Assembly: GCA_964016985.1 (NCBI GenBank)
Contig: OZ024825.1
Location: 31,283,893 to 31,347,892, forward strand
Source: Anodontia alba
Taxonomy: Eukaryota > Mollusca > Bivalvia > Lucinida > Lucinidae
Length of the DNA stretch: 64,000 bases
Direction of reading: 5' to 3'
Numbering within the stretch: the first letter of the stretch is position 1; every line of letters begins with the position of its first letter. The notes under the pieces were generated by a model. That model saw nothing but the letters and a program-made list of their open reading frames with translations, did not search any database and was not told the origin of the DNA. The position numbers and the translations under genes were made by a program. This document shows positions 48,801 through 57,314 of this stretch, piece after piece.

Positions 48801-51800
48801 GAATGAATATGGCATGTTGTGGGTTCTCATAAGAAGTGCCTCAGTGAGATGCTTCTAATGAGTACCCACAACATGACTTTTTATGGAGAAACTCAGAAAA
48901 TTATCCCAGAATTGTCATCAAATACTCAATTCTAACAAGTCCTCTTTTAACATACTATCAATTCATGATTGACTTACTATACCTCAAGCTCACCATCTCT
49001 CTCAGGGGAGAGTACAAGGGGTAGCAGAAGATGGTTTCGTAATGCTGGAACTTTTTCATTCTTCAAGACTCGTCCAAGAGAGTTCAACTGACCTGACAAC
49101 AGGGCAAAATTATCCAAAACAGTAGGCCTACAAAGAAAGCAGAAAGTGAACAGATGCAAGACATAAGATAAACCAATGAAATGATTCTAAACTCTTTCCC
49201 CACTACAGGCGAATTTTGTCCTCTGCTGATAATCTTTGCAAAAAGTTTGGACTCTGATCAGGTCTGACCTGAACTGGATTCAAACTGTTTGATACTCTGA
49301 TGGTATTCCTGAAAGATTTTTTTGAAAAGTTAATTAAAAAAAAAATAAATAAATCTACAGACGACAAAAAAAGCATGCAAAATTAGTTTAGCAAAGAGCT
49401 AAACTGTCATAAGTTTAGATGTTTAGATATTGAGGTAGCCAGATAATACTAAATATATAAGCTGTGGGCCTCATGATTTCAGAGATTTTCTAAGTTTTTC
49501 CCATTATAAGTCTATGGGAGCTAATGACCACTGGGGCATGGCCAGTTTCGGCCCCAGGGGCTTGATTGGCAGGATTTATGTTGGGGACCACTAAATATTG
49601 CTACATACTAAATATGTAAGCTGTGGGCCTCATGGTTTCAGAGAAGAAGATATAATTTTTTTCCATTATTAGTCTATGGGAGCTAAAGACCCCCCCCCCC
49701 TCCACCCCTGGGGCGTGGCCAGTTTGGACCCCAGGGGCTTGATTGGCAGGATTTATGTAGTGGACCTCTACACATTGCTACATACTACAATATTTAAGCT
49801 CTGGGCTGCATGGTTTCAGAGAAGAAGATTTCTGAAGGTTCTTTAGCTACACAGCTCTATATAAACATTTGACCTCTGTGGCGTGGCCAGTTTGGGCCCA
49901 AAGGACTTGATTGGCAGGATTTATGTAGGGGACCACTAAACATTGCTACATACTAAATATGTAAGTTGTGGGCCTCGTGGTTTCAGCGAAGAAGCTTTTT
50001 TAAGTTTTTCCCATTATAAGTCTATGGGAGCTAATGACCACCCCCCTCCCCGCGGGCGTGACCAGATTGGACCCCAGCGGCTTGATTGGAAGGATTTATG
50101 TAGTGGACCACTAAACATTGCTACATACTAAATATATAAGCTGTGGGCCTCATGGTTTCAGAGAAGAGTTTTAAGCTTTTTCCATTATAAGACTATAGGA
50201 GCTAATGATCCCTGGGGCATGGCCAGTTTCGACCCCAGGGGCTTGATTGGCAGGATTTACATAGGGGACTATTAAACATTGCTACATACTAAATATATAA
50301 GCTCTGGGCCTCATACTTTTGGAGAAGAAGATTTTTTAAAGTTTTTTTCCATTATAAGTCTATGGGAGTTCACGCCCCCTGGGGCGTGGCCAGTTTAGAC
50401 CCCAGGGGCTTGATTGGCAGGATTTATGTAGGGGACCACTAAACATTGCTACATACAAAATATAAAAGCTGTGGGCCTCATGGTTTCGGAGAAGAAGAAT
50501 TTTTTCAGTTTTTCCCATTATAAGTCTATGGGAGCTATACATGTACCGGGGTATATAGACATGGCGGCTATCTTGATTTCGGACGACGACCATTTGTTCA
50601 TATTTTCAATCCCCCTTTAACACAAGGCTCCACATAAAAGAAGAAATTTGGCCCAGGGGTTTCAGAGGAGAAGTCGTTCAAAGGTGTGGGCGGACGGATG
50701 GACAGACAAACAGACAGACGAACAGACGGAGGAGGGGTAATCACAATAGCTTATCCTGAGCCTTTGGCTCAGGAGCTAAAAAGCATTTCGAAGTGTCATC
50801 TGTAGTTGTGATTAAGGGTTGACCTTCAGCATCTCTAGACAAAAATCAGCAATATTTTTCTTAATTTTCAAGAGAAAGTAAGACTGACATTTCATTCAAA
50901 CTGCCTCTAACGGAGGGAATATAAAGAGAAATGTTTTATTTTGCTGTGAAAAATAACAAAAACTTTTTTAAAGTGCTGTCTGCTGATAGTTAAATTCAGA
51001 GGGTAATGTTAATACAGTCGACTCTTGTTATCTCGAAGTCCAAGGGACCTCAACATATCGGATTTGCAGAATTGAGGAAAAAAATAAATCAAACAACCAC
51101 ATTTAACTAATAAATTTGTAATTTGACTGCTGAAGTTAGAGAAATATTAAAAATATTGTGGAAAAAAGATGAGAAATTGCTCCTTAGAAGCAATTTCTCC
51201 TCTTTTTCATGATATTTTACCTTTTGTTAGATTGTTGTGTTTAAACAGGGGCCATATTTTCACTTCGAGATAAGCGGTTATTCGAGATATGTGAAGTCGA
51301 GATAACGAGAGTCGACTATAAATAATACAGAATGCATAGCTCCAGATAAGATAATTTATTTTAGGAATTCTTTTTTGTCACCTTTTGGCGTTTTGCATTA
51401 AAAAATATCTGATGGCTACTCACTGGAATGGTCTCACCAAGGTAATTGCAGCTAGTAATACAAGTGAGGTTCTTAAGTGCAAAAATACAAGAAAAATGAT
51501 CTTCGGAATATGCGCTTTATTCGGATTTATGGTAATCCTTGCTGATACTGTGTCCATAGACAGTCTCAGATCAGGTGCTTTTTTTTTTTTTTTTTTCAAC
51601 CAAAACATTTTGATGCTTTACTTATTTTTCTATGAAAATGTATGTTGTGGGTATTCATTAGAAATGCCTCATTGAGGTGCTTTTCATCAATACTAACAAC
51701 ATACGTTTTCATAAAGAAATAAGAAAAAAATATTTATCTGGATACTCCTATTAATTATATCTGGAGCCATACATGTGGGTCATCACTGTTCACATTCAGT

Positions 51801-54800
51801 CACAAATTATAACCAGCTTAAAGTCTCGTATTCATGTTCCAGCTTCAGCAGGAATGCTGCTATAGAATTCTTCAGCTCTGTTACTCTTTGTATGAGGGCT
51901 TCAACTGACAACTCCAGCTGCTTCTCTTCTTTCTGAAATAAAACAACATGATCAACTGTTCAGTATTAACTCTATCATTCTGCAAAATACTGTACATACT
52001 CCAAGTATTCAGAAAACTTACTCCTTACCATACAGGCCCTAACAATTGAACATTTAAATTTTCCAACACATTATTGATGTGTCTAAAAACTGCTGGATAT
52101 TTCAGGCCACTAAAGTCTTCTTTATCAAATCAAAACTTTTTGAAGTGATATATAATTAATCTATGGTAGTTAACATTAGTCATATTCAACAGTTTTATAA
52201 ACTTGCTATTAAATGACAGACTCGTCTAAAATCTCAACTCAAAGTCATAAACACAAATCGCAGTTGTGCCTGTTGTCTCTTCAAGGATTTGAGTAAGTTT
52301 TGTTATGGTCGAGAAAAGACTCCTAACTAAATCTAGCCTAGTGATGGATTAATCAAAACCTTATATGTGCAAAACTAATTCCCACACCCCCATGGAGCTG
52401 TCATTGGTTGAAAAGATAACTTAAACTGTTCTACTTGAAATTAAATTTGTTTTTTTTTATCACTATAAGTTTGTTCCATTTCAAGTCACATACAGGTTGT
52501 ATTTGTACTGTCTTTATGCTCAAAAGTGGGAGACAGGCTTCACAAGTCACTATAATATTGTAATGTAGTAAACACATATGTTGTGTATGTACAAATATGT
52601 TTATATTATACAAGCAGGGTTCAAATTTAACTTTTTTGACAGCTTGCTAAAATTAGCAAGTGTCATTATTTTTTACTTGCTAAACCTTTCAGCCAACTTG
52701 CTTTTTCACACTTATAAACACTGTTAAATGTGGCTTTAAACCTTAGCACTCTGGGTAAAAATTTCAGCAGACATTTTAGAATATTTTTCTTATTTTTCCC
52801 AGAAAACAGGTTTTGACATTACATGCAAACTGTCTCCTATGGAGACAATTTGCATGTAATGTCAAAACCTGTTTTCTGGGAAAAATAAGAAACATATCAT
52901 CATTGCTTTTGGAAAAGAAATTGCAAAACTTCAGCAACAATGCCTAAGGTTCTCCCAGTTAAGGAGAATCTTTCCAACTTGCTAGAATTAGCAAGTGGTG
53001 GAAATTGCAGCTTGCTTTTTGAGGAAATTAACCAGCATTTAGCAAGTTAGCAAGTGCTAAAATTGATCCCTGACAAGACATAAACATTTAAACTAAAAAC
53101 TGCTGGATGAGTGACAGTGTAGCCCTGACATTCTGTGGTATCTGATCTGAGTTTACACTGTTTGCTTAGGCCTATCTGTCAGAATACTTAAGGTAAGTAT
53201 GATACAGTAAAAAATTAATATCTACGGAGCACAGCTCTTTCTAATATATGACATTAAATAAACATGGCTGCTTATCTCCACACACGCAACACCGTGTTGT
53301 GAGAAGAAAATCGCAAGATCTTCCAGAGGTGGTTGCGGAGTCAGTTTTGGTAGCGCTGAAGGTGGGTGTCAGTTGAAATAAGGCTGACATTTTGGCATGA
53401 TCGCCGATATACGAAATCAGGTGATGTAATTCAACCTCTTATTTAGTCTCTCATATAATCAGACCAGAATTGTAGTCCTTTAAGAGAATACGGAACAAAT
53501 ATCATTTTTCTCCCATTCCAAGGGTGGTCAGATTTTGCCGTTTTGATGATAGACAGGCATGTAAAACTCCAGTTCTTGTAGACATTACAAATCTCTGGTT
53601 AAATACATCACCGTTTCAGTAAAGGTTTAACATGTTACTATGTAGTTCAAAAGAAAATATATCACATTCTTTTGCCATTGCACAGAAATTAGGCATTTTA
53701 TGGACGACTGCATCTTCGCAAGCCAAGGGTACTAAGTCCACTAAGTTCCTTACGTAAGGAACGTAGTGGACTTAGTACCCTTGGCTTGCGAAGATGGGAT
53801 GGCTGGTATGTAATCTATAGGAATGTACTGACAAGTAAATACTCACACAGCCAGTGCATACAAATGGTGCCTGCCCAATCCAAACATTGTATATAACACA
53901 AGTAGCATATATATATTTTCCATTTGTATGCACTGGCTCTAGGTCAGTATGACTGTACTTGTTGGTGTATTTCTGTAAATTATGGACAGTGTCGTTATTA
54001 TTCAATTTTCTACCTGCTCTATTTTTAGAAATATAACAAATATATAAAAATCATAAAATTCAACACTTTAAAGTTTCTGTTATAGCTTCAGTTAGCCTTA
54101 TATATAATTTATATCTGTATTTGAAAGACCTGTGTAACAAAAAAAAAATTGATTGTTTATCAAAGATTATAGAAAAAACTACAAAAAACCAGAGAATGGG
54201 TCTGTGGGATTCATACCCCTTGAAAAGATAAATCTCAAAAATAAGTCTGATCTAAATTTCCTTTCTCTTGGATAATATTTATTTACTACCTCATAGTATA
54301 AACCCAAAATGAACAAAGTGAAATACATATAGACCTTTTTAATGTTATTGTTTTTATCCGGGCTATTGACCATGTGATTACAATGTTATGCCAGGTGACC
54401 AAAAACTGTGGACGGCAAAAACATTTCCGGTTCCATTAATACATGTACCAATGGATTCAAGCCAAATTTTACTTGGAAAATAAATGACTTTTGGTTAATA
54501 TTTAATCATAAATTTTATTTAGTGTTTTGAAATACAGCTTTAAGAAGCAATCTGACTTTTTTTCCTTAGACAAATACAACTGTTTGAATATTTTTTCGAT
54601 ATCGGCACGCATGCATGAAACCGTAATATTGCTTTGTGAGGACCATTTTTTACACCTAGTTTTAAATACTATATAGTCAAAATATATATTAATATTTATG
54701 GTTATGACTTTTAAATGATCACTCGCTGAGATTCTCTTCTGAAAAGAAACGTCTGACAAATGAAACTGCTTTATTTTTCTGAATAAACATCGGCAATTAT

Positions 54801-56160
54801 ACTGTCCGGTAAACAAAACCAACATTTTTCTGCCATCCAATAGGAGTGAGGCTAGAACGTACTCTGCATTAAAGACCAAGCGGTTCTGAATGATATTTAC
54901 TGTTTGACATAGTGTTTAAAAAGGTTTATTGGTCTTGCTATCCAGGACGGAAATTTTGGTCTGGGTCTCTGGGTTCCGGTCTGTGGGTTTCAAACGGTAT
55001 TTGGGAATACTGAAATCCAATATTTACCGGAAGCTACCGGAATCCAATATCAGTTACCGAAATCCAACTATATTATAAAGTTTACCATGATATGTGTAAA
55101 TTTAGACATTATACACTGTTAAATGATATATAAACAGATGATATGTCCAAGTTTGGAAGAATTTTTTTGGAATAATAACGATTTTATTAGCGTTTTATAA
55201 TTTTCATAGGTGGAGTTACTTCCTTCATAGCTTAGCTATGTGACGAGTACATAGAAATACGGGGGGACACAGCGAAACATTTTTCATATTTTTCCAATTA
55301 ATAAAGCTTTGATTTTTTCCTGCAAACTGTCTCCACTGGTGACAATATCAAGCATGAAATGTTAAGATATAATGCACAGTATTGGTTTTGTTTTTTTTGT
55401 TTTGCATATACATGTAATTGCATGCAAATCCGTAGCCTAGCGATTGTAAAACTCTCCCACAAATACTTTATTTAAATGGATTTGTCCAAGCTTAACCTTT
55501 ATCACTTTCTGGGCTAATTCAGCAGATGACACAGAATACAGCATCTGATCAGGGTCTGATTTTTTTTTTTTTTTGCATTAAATTGCATACAAACTAAAAA
55601 CTCTCCCACACAAACTGAATAGAGTTGTATAAGCTGATCCATGGCTAATTCAACAGATGACAATTTGTTATTATTTCTTCCCAGAAATGGTTTGATCCGG
55701 GTCTACACCTTTTTGTGCGCATATAACGCATTGGCCAGTAACAACCTTACGCGGCGTTTAGCCCTTCCCGGTGTAGGGAGGGTTGTTACAGATTCTGTGC
55801 GTTATATAGCTATGTCTGGTAGATAGTTATTTAAGCCTGGTGAATTCAGTGTATTTCTGGACCAGACACTGCATTCCGTGGCATTTGATCTGAAGCTACA
55901 GTATTTGCTTATGTCCTTTTGTAAATGGGTTAATATAGTTCAGTTATTGTATCCAGTATCCAATGAGTCTGTTAGCAGACAGTGAAGACTCTGATCAGGC
56001 TGTGCATCCGCGCAGTCTGCCATCTGGGCCTTCGCTGTCCACATATGTCTGAGGACACGTTTTTGTATGGCGTGGAAGATATATGGTTGATTCTTCAAAT
56101 TGTTTAGTTTAACAAATAGATTTTTGAATATACATTGTGTTTTATATACTTTATGCTGTT

Positions 56161-56201
<41 letters not shown>

Positions 56202-57314
56202 TTATTACATTGAATGGATTATTTAATTGTGGAATAAAAGTGTAAGTATAAAACATGTCTTGCTATATTTTATCTCTATTTGCCCTCTTTTGTTATCTGC
56301 CCACACTAAAAGTAATGTTTCGCTGTGTTCCCCACTATTTCTATGTACCCGTCACAGAGCTAAGCTATGAAGGGAAGTAACTGAACCTACGAAAATTATA
56401 AAAATGTTAATAAAATCGTTATTATTAAAAAGAAAATCTTCCAAACTTGGACATATCTGTTTATATAACATTTAACAGTATATGTCTAAATTTACACAAA
56501 TCATGGTAAACTTGATAATATAGTTGGATTTCGGTAATTAATATTGGATTTCGGGGATTTCGGTAGATTCCGAAATTGTAAAAAACGTCAATAAAATCGT
56601 TATTATTCCAAAAAATTCTTCCAAACTTGGCCATATTATCTGTTTATATATTATTTAATAGTGTATATGTCTAAATTTACACAAATCATAGTAAACTTGA
56701 TAATATAGTTGGATTTCGGTAATTTAATTATTGAATTCCGGTAGATTCCAGTAATTTGTTTGTGTTGAAGTTTTACAGCCCAGTCAACCCAATGGGATCA
56801 TGTCAAGCGCGGTCAGTTTACCTAACCACGCGTTTACTGGGCAGGCTTAGTCCTCCAAGTGGTTAACCAGTATTGTGCACATTCTTTCGCCAGAAACTGA
56901 CAACTGCCCTTCTTGAATCAGCGGAAGGGAGAGAATGACCGTAGAAAATATTTCATGATCAATCTCCATAAAAGAATGTTGCCGACCTCGGCAGGGGTTT
57001 CCAGTCGGACAGATTTCGGTTATCCCAAATACCCGGTTTCAAACCCGACCTCCATTTGACTAGTAGCTCAGTGTCCTGATGGCTAGAAAGCTCCAAGTAA
57101 CTATAACAAATTATCTTTTATTTAGTATGGTACAACAAAAATCCTCTATGCCGTCTTTTTTTCAATGTCTTAAAAATCACTCGATCGAATTTTTCTGGGC
57201 CGAATATAGTAAATCGCCGAAGCAAATAGATTTACACACACATGCGAGTCAACCGTTCATTAAAAACAAAAAAAGTATGCTTTTAAGAGATAAATGGGGA
57301 TGAGATACCTGCAT
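24817..57314 (-). CDS. MED8: Mediator complex subunit 8, seven coding exons, 246 aa
   Basis: Join of 57309-57314, 51814-51932, 48983-49127, 37718-37858, 35417-35501, 32695-32856 and 24817-24899 on the minus strand. All junctions are GT-AG and the phases agree, giving 741 bp with stop. The protein follows known MED8 along its whole length: EEKQLE and a helical coiled stretch (3-42), [13 protein letters not shown] and [11 protein letters not shown] (43-90), [19 protein letters not shown] (91-137), LNKITSNLL (about 142-150), ADTNTL (about 177-182), and a C-terminal SSHPYQR (about 239-245). MED8 is a nuclear head-module subunit of Mediator; in yeast its C-terminal helix anchors Med18/Med20. Human MED8 is about 268 residues, so this protein is normal in size. 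The 32-kb span is due to introns filled with mobile DNA. Confidence 0.93.
24900..26805. other. MED8 last intron, right-hand MITE block
   Basis: About 25150-25510 holds a decayed MITE (GTGAACCCTCTTTACAATGA end) with a nested palindrome at 25295-25365. About 25800-26045 is a MITE with an enlarged shared foldback module. From about 26423 a larger MITE begins (CTCTAGGTAAGGGTTTGATA), described with the insertions at 26815 and 27370. Confidence 0.6.
26815..27290. mobile_element. Mutator-like MITE, 476 bp, with 9-bp target duplication
   Basis: Terminal inverted repeats of about 63 bp start CATCCTCGGTAACCCAGGTG, with one mismatch (TGATCC/TGACCC). GAATTTGAT flanks both ends (26806-26814, 27291-27299), a 9-bp duplication as in Mutator-type transposons. 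The uninterrupted target sequence is seen in the related MITE at about 60017-60030. No ORF is present. Confidence 0.85.
28440..31230. repeat. Higher-order tandem repeat of alternating long and short units
   Basis: Successive unit lengths are 497, 496, 473, 497 and 470 bp once the SINE at 30503 is removed. The short unit lacks a segment before TACGACAATTC (seen at 29818 and 31111). Diagnostic variants TTAACGTAAACAAGG and TTACCGTAAAAAGG alternate, so dimers of about 970 bp have been duplicated. Confidence 0.7.
30503..30813 (-). repeat. Family-1 tRNA-SINE, young insertion in the tandem array
   Basis: Minus-strand copy. tRNA-like head at the high-coordinate end, with A box TGGCTCAGTTGG and B box GGTTCAACCCC; tail CAAACAAA. 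A perfect 12-bp duplication CCCACCCTAAGA (30491-30502 and 30814-30825) flanks it, and neighbouring array units show the empty site. Confidence 0.93.
31447..32694. repeat. Intron DNA: 145-bp tandem array and a 250-bp inverted-repeat MITE
   Basis: About 31720-32280 repeats every 130-150 bp (GTAGGTCAAGGTCAGTAA at about 31811, 31960, 32088). About 32286-32537 is a MITE with ATCGAGGGTTGAGCGCAAGA ends and a central stem (TTTAGGTGCCATTGCTC and inverse); a truncated relative is at about 61886-61975. Confidence 0.7.
32695..32856 (-). CDS. MED8: MED8 exon 6
   Basis: Acceptor CATTTTAG, donor GTAAGT. Encodes [20 protein letters not shown] through a poly-Gln stretch (QQQQQ); the ADTNTL...GKG segment aligns with known MED8. 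Confidence 0.92.
32857..35416. repeat. MED8 intron 5, MITE-rich
   Basis: Contains CTCATTAGAAG hairpin elements at about 32918-32990, 33108-33190 and 34905-34970; GGGCCCAGTTG MITEs at 33354-33593 and about 34138-34385; shared foldback modules at about 33730-33800 and 33937-34002; a solo Helentron-like terminus at 34708-34746; and the CCTCTTTATAAC MITE at about 35150-35386. The 127-codon frame at 34435-34818 crosses these repeats and is not credible as a gene. Confidence 0.6.
34708..34746. repeat. Solo hairpin terminus of a Helentron-like element
   Basis: AGCTCACC aa TGAGCC taatc GGCTCA GGTGAGCT is a nearly perfect palindrome followed by AAAAA. It contains both sub-terminal motifs of the 27370-31446 element with no core between them. 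Confidence 0.6.
35417..35501 (-). CDS. MED8: MED8 exon 5
   Basis: Acceptor CTTTCTTTCAG, donor GTAAGT. Encodes [19 protein letters not shown] through WENDA and the first base of Ser166. Confidence 0.92.
35502..37717. repeat. MED8 intron 4, MITE-rich
   Basis: Foldback-module MITE at about 35570-35820; TTAACCCTTG...CAGGGTTAA MITE at about 36343-36538; CTCATTAGAA hairpin at about 36758-36833; and a TTAA-flanked piggyBac-like MITE at 36989-37215 (ends CCCATTGTAGAC and GACAATGGA). Confidence 0.65.
37718..37858 (-). CDS. MED8: MED8 exon 4
   Basis: Acceptor ATTGTAG, donor GTAAAC. Encodes [20 protein letters not shown] through LTQDQAQ. Confidence 0.95.
38067..38285. repeat. GGGCCCAGTTGTT MITE, complete copy
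   Basis: Ends GGGCCCAGTTGTTAAAA and TTGAACAACTGGGCCC, with a shortened centre. It shares its right end with the next copy, which the retrotransposon has split. Confidence 0.75.
38430..38745 (-). repeat. Split direct repeat B2 (3' end of the retrotransposon)
   Basis: 316 bp, identical to B1. Its outer end (CCTTGCC on the plus strand) matches the B1-A2 junction. Confidence 0.9.
38746..39417 (-). other. Non-repeated spacer between A2 and B2
   Basis: 672 bp unique to the 3' end of the retrotransposon. The only frame of note is an 82-codon one (39088-39336, minus) without recognisable motifs. I cannot tell whether this is native 3' sequence or a later insertion. Confidence 0.6.
39418..39955 (-). 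repeat. Split direct repeat A2
   Basis: 538 bp, identical to A1, directly abutting B1 at 39955/39956. Confidence 0.9.
39956..40271 (-). repeat. Split direct repeat B1
   Basis: 316 bp, identical to 38430-38745; begins downstream of the recombinase stop in the sense direction. Confidence 0.9.
40463..41443 (-). CDS. Retrotransposon ORF3, tyrosine recombinase (326 aa)
   Basis: Would integrate the circular DNA copy by site-specific recombination. The core-binding helical part covers about 1-105. The catalytic part shows Arg145 (FRKSNLL), HSFR at 264-267, Trp290 in GDW, the usual place of the second His/Trp, and the nucleophile at Tyr295 or Tyr298 (NAYERYL). Length and motif order match recombinases of Ngaro/DIRS elements. 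A TAG/TAA-free frame and complete catalytic set suggest activity. Confidence 0.93.
   Translation of the reverse strand: MDHEVHFYRGHTFAPSTNRTYIAQRQAFLKFCTEINICPVPLSQENLGRYIAFLSRRLCFTSVRQYLNVVRIIHLEAGHANPLEHNWYVASILKGVKRVKGCHSEQKLPITLDILKRLVCHLNLTLPLDRVFWAACLVAFYSFFRKSNLLIPTLDAFDPSRHLCRSDVNFRPDGAVLTVRWSKVIQFRERTLLIPLPLIKNSLFCPSTALLGLCLNTPLQKDPAPLFSYADNGSAIPLTQDRFISKLRGALTYLGYPANKYSGHSFRRGGASLALQCGLPVDLIKIQGDWNSNAYERYLEPSFGLRQKVASSLGSHTVSYLTRCNP
41496..43166 (-). CDS. Retrotransposon ORF2, reverse transcriptase and RNase H (556 aa)
   Basis: The RT domain (about 95-300) shows [27 protein letters not shown] (Asp169) and the catalytic YLDD at 238-241. RNase H (about 395-515) shows VFTDA (Asp400), NEKE (Glu434), RSDN (Asp460) and NVAADAASR (Asp510), the four metal-binding acidic residues. 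The order RT then RNase H, without protease or DDE integrase, is that of DIRS/Ngaro elements. No stop or frameshift interrupts it. It is transcribed toward the recombinase gene, which follows after 52 bp. Confidence 0.93.
   Translation of the reverse strand: MYCARLWQETHSHDTHDRKKLGIEVQPSPGLQLSAWEQELSGDPDREFILHGIKNGFDIIDADAVISPVSSDNHPSARPQSALYKKASEQILKEISLGNYVICDTPPEIISPLGVIPKPDGDVRLIHDCSRPVGCAVNDYCSTDWQQKFSTVDDAASRMTKGCYFAKVDLKSAYRSVSISEQSQKVTGLKWQFKGKTVYMRDTKLCFGAKLSPGIFHRLTQAVKRMMARRGYDLVVVYLDDFLIISESKAECAIALNLLIQLLRRLGFCIHWGKVVDPTTKITFLGIELDSITMTLRLPFDKLQSFQSELQGFITRKRASKRQLQALAGRLSWAAGVVKGGRVFLRRIFNQINALKHVSHKALISKAVRDDLLWWINFLQTFNGRAAILDATPLECVFTDACDEAAGGVFGTDWFYFNWAADLPQAQQLHINEKEVLAVVVAAHRWAPMWANKRVIVRSDNTVTVASLNKCSSRNDFIMQCLRKLFWLSAAFNFHLTSRHFSGCLNVAADAASRLHSPGYLQTLLPFTAGTPLNFHMSPNSLLFLLHREINRPCPW
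43103..44272 (-). CDS. Retrotransposon ORF1, gag-like protein with CCCH zinc knuckle (389 aa)
   Basis: First frame of the element; start at 44272. The middle is rich in Gln, Ser and Thr (about residues 95-190). The basic C-terminal part ends in [19 protein letters not shown] (C-x8-C-x4-C-x3-H), then C-x5-C-x3-H ([10 protein letters not shown]), fitting nucleic-acid-binding gag proteins of DIRS-like elements. It overlaps the RT frame by 64 bp in a different frame, so the downstream protein needs frameshifting, reinitiation or its own start. A later in-frame Met at residue 15 could also serve. Confidence 0.85.
   Translation of the reverse strand: MRSSDFFEAVIALTMSNNDSTTGDQNQTSDEEFLVQFLTQNKVLRGCANELVQRGFTSCYALALAEPEDLQGPEIPTGQQRLISHLVKTLRGQSQTTEKDSTTQSGQGPSQAAATTTGTALPTSQTGHRQDQSTSADLYGAAIMSNMMAQQQELISAQPPANSFVATPEQTQGQHRQPSWNDPQIHLSTATGKSVTDFYDICDFVQGTVEEETIISEQGVQQLVFKSGPKKPRLENLTLSQWSIANLAILYKLSGENKLGGPSMLDYLSYTTKVYQLVQRFSLMSVLLYDREYRKLQAQMGFRWGTDVQHLHTLCLQPRDKQPSQGVKKPVGPKPTGGKQEKPKRDSPICRNFNSSKGCTHQTCSFRHECIVPGCGKKHTVMTHMTEKN
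44688..45225 (-). repeat. Split direct repeat A1 (5' end of the retrotransposon)
   Basis: 538 bp, identical to 39418-39955. As the upstream terminal repeat it should carry the element's promoter; no specific motif was identified. Confidence 0.9.
45498..47510. mobile_element. Helitron/Helentron-like repeat element, 2 kb
   Basis: Left end ACAAGAATTCCGCGGAA (palindrome) then TCGCACCTGCT; right end CCTGCT ACA AGCAGG hairpin, GCAGGTGC and AATAAAAA. The core is a 140-148 bp array (TATAGGTCAAGGTCAC at about 45780-46790), followed by a second array of about 170-190 bp (GGAGGTCAGGGAGATGT) in which each unit ends with ACGGACGG or a variant. Frames crossing it are repeat-derived. Confidence 0.65.
47854..48178 (-). 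repeat. tRNA-derived SINE, family 2
   Basis: Minus-strand tRNA-like head (A box GTGGCTCAGTGGTAGAGC, B box GGTTCAATCCC) and a GTTTGTTTG-complement tail. A perfect 15-bp duplication GTATGGTAAGTAGAT flanks it at 47839-47853 and 48179-48193, splitting a foldback MITE. Confidence 0.93.
48983..49127 (-). CDS. MED8: MED8 exon 3
   Basis: Acceptor TTCTTTGTAG, donor GTATAG. Completes Trp42 and encodes [16 protein letters not shown] through [10 protein letters not shown]. Confidence 0.95.
49128..51813. repeat. MED8 intron 2: repeat element, Tc-like MITE, hairpin
   Basis: About 49420-50776 is an array of roughly 160-180 bp units (TGCTACATACTAAATAT, TGGGCCTCATGGTTTC) ending with GGAC/AGAC runs and a CCTGAGCC TTT GGCTCAGG hairpin before AGCTAAAAA; its left end was not found. 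About 51012-51318 is a MITE with AGTCGACTCTTGTTATCTCG and inverse ends. About 51630-51725 is a CTCATTAGAA-type hairpin. Confidence 0.6.
51814..51932 (-). CDS. MED8: MED8 exon 2
   Basis: Acceptor TTTATTTCAG, donor GTTATA. Encodes [13 protein letters not shown]... through LEHEYETLS, ending after two bases of a Trp codon. Confidence 0.93.
53711..53796. repeat. 86-bp palindrome without a loop
   Basis: From CATCTTCGCAAGCCAAGGG to its complement, centre TTACGTAA. 42 of the 43 base pairs match; the only mismatch is A/G next to GTTCCTTAC. Confidence 0.95.
54930..57060. repeat. Long inverted-repeat element
   Basis: The left arm (about 54950-55290: GGTTTCAAACGGTATTTGGG, AATAATAACGATTTTAT, CATAGCTTAGCTATGTGACG) recurs inverted at about 56310-57056, with part of the right arm duplicated (56400-56560 and 56570-56740). 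The right arm is interrupted by a family-1 SINE. Interior unrecognised. Confidence 0.65.
56756..57014 (-). repeat. Family-1 tRNA-SINE, head deleted
   Basis: Same tail and body as 30503-30813, but the part of the tRNA-like head between the B box and the anticodon arm is missing, leaving AGGGGTTTCCAGTCGGAC. Confidence 0.8.
57309..57314 (-). CDS. MED8: MED8 exon 1 coding part (Met-Gln)
   Basis: ATGCAG followed by the donor GTATCT. Vertebrate MED8 also begins Met-Gln at an exon end. The position, just below a CpG-containing 5' region, makes it the best start, but a six-base coding exon rests on context rather than similarity. Confidence 0.65.

Larger units (their letters stand above)
45226..48982. 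repeat. MED8 intron 3, right part: repeat element and foldback MITE split by a SINE
   Basis: After the split GGGCCCAG MITE (to about 45280) comes the repeat element at 45498-47510, then at about 47665-48235 a MITE with CCGTA...CCTAA-type ends carrying the shared module at 47706-47771, interrupted by the SINE at 47854-48178. A CTCATAAGAAGTGCCTCA hairpin is at about 48815-48905. No gene exon other than MED8 was seen. Confidence 0.6.
51933..57308. repeat. MED8 intron 1: foldback copies, a perfect 86-bp palindrome and a long inverted-repeat element
   Basis: A TTTAGCAAG...AGCAAGT-flanked foldback lies at about 52733-52960; a decayed shared module at about 53111-53165; the palindrome at 53711-53796; a long inverted-repeat element at about 54930-57060; and (GA)n at about 56161-56199. 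The remainder (about 52000-52600 and 53800-54900) is AT-rich with nothing recognisable. Confidence 0.55.
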
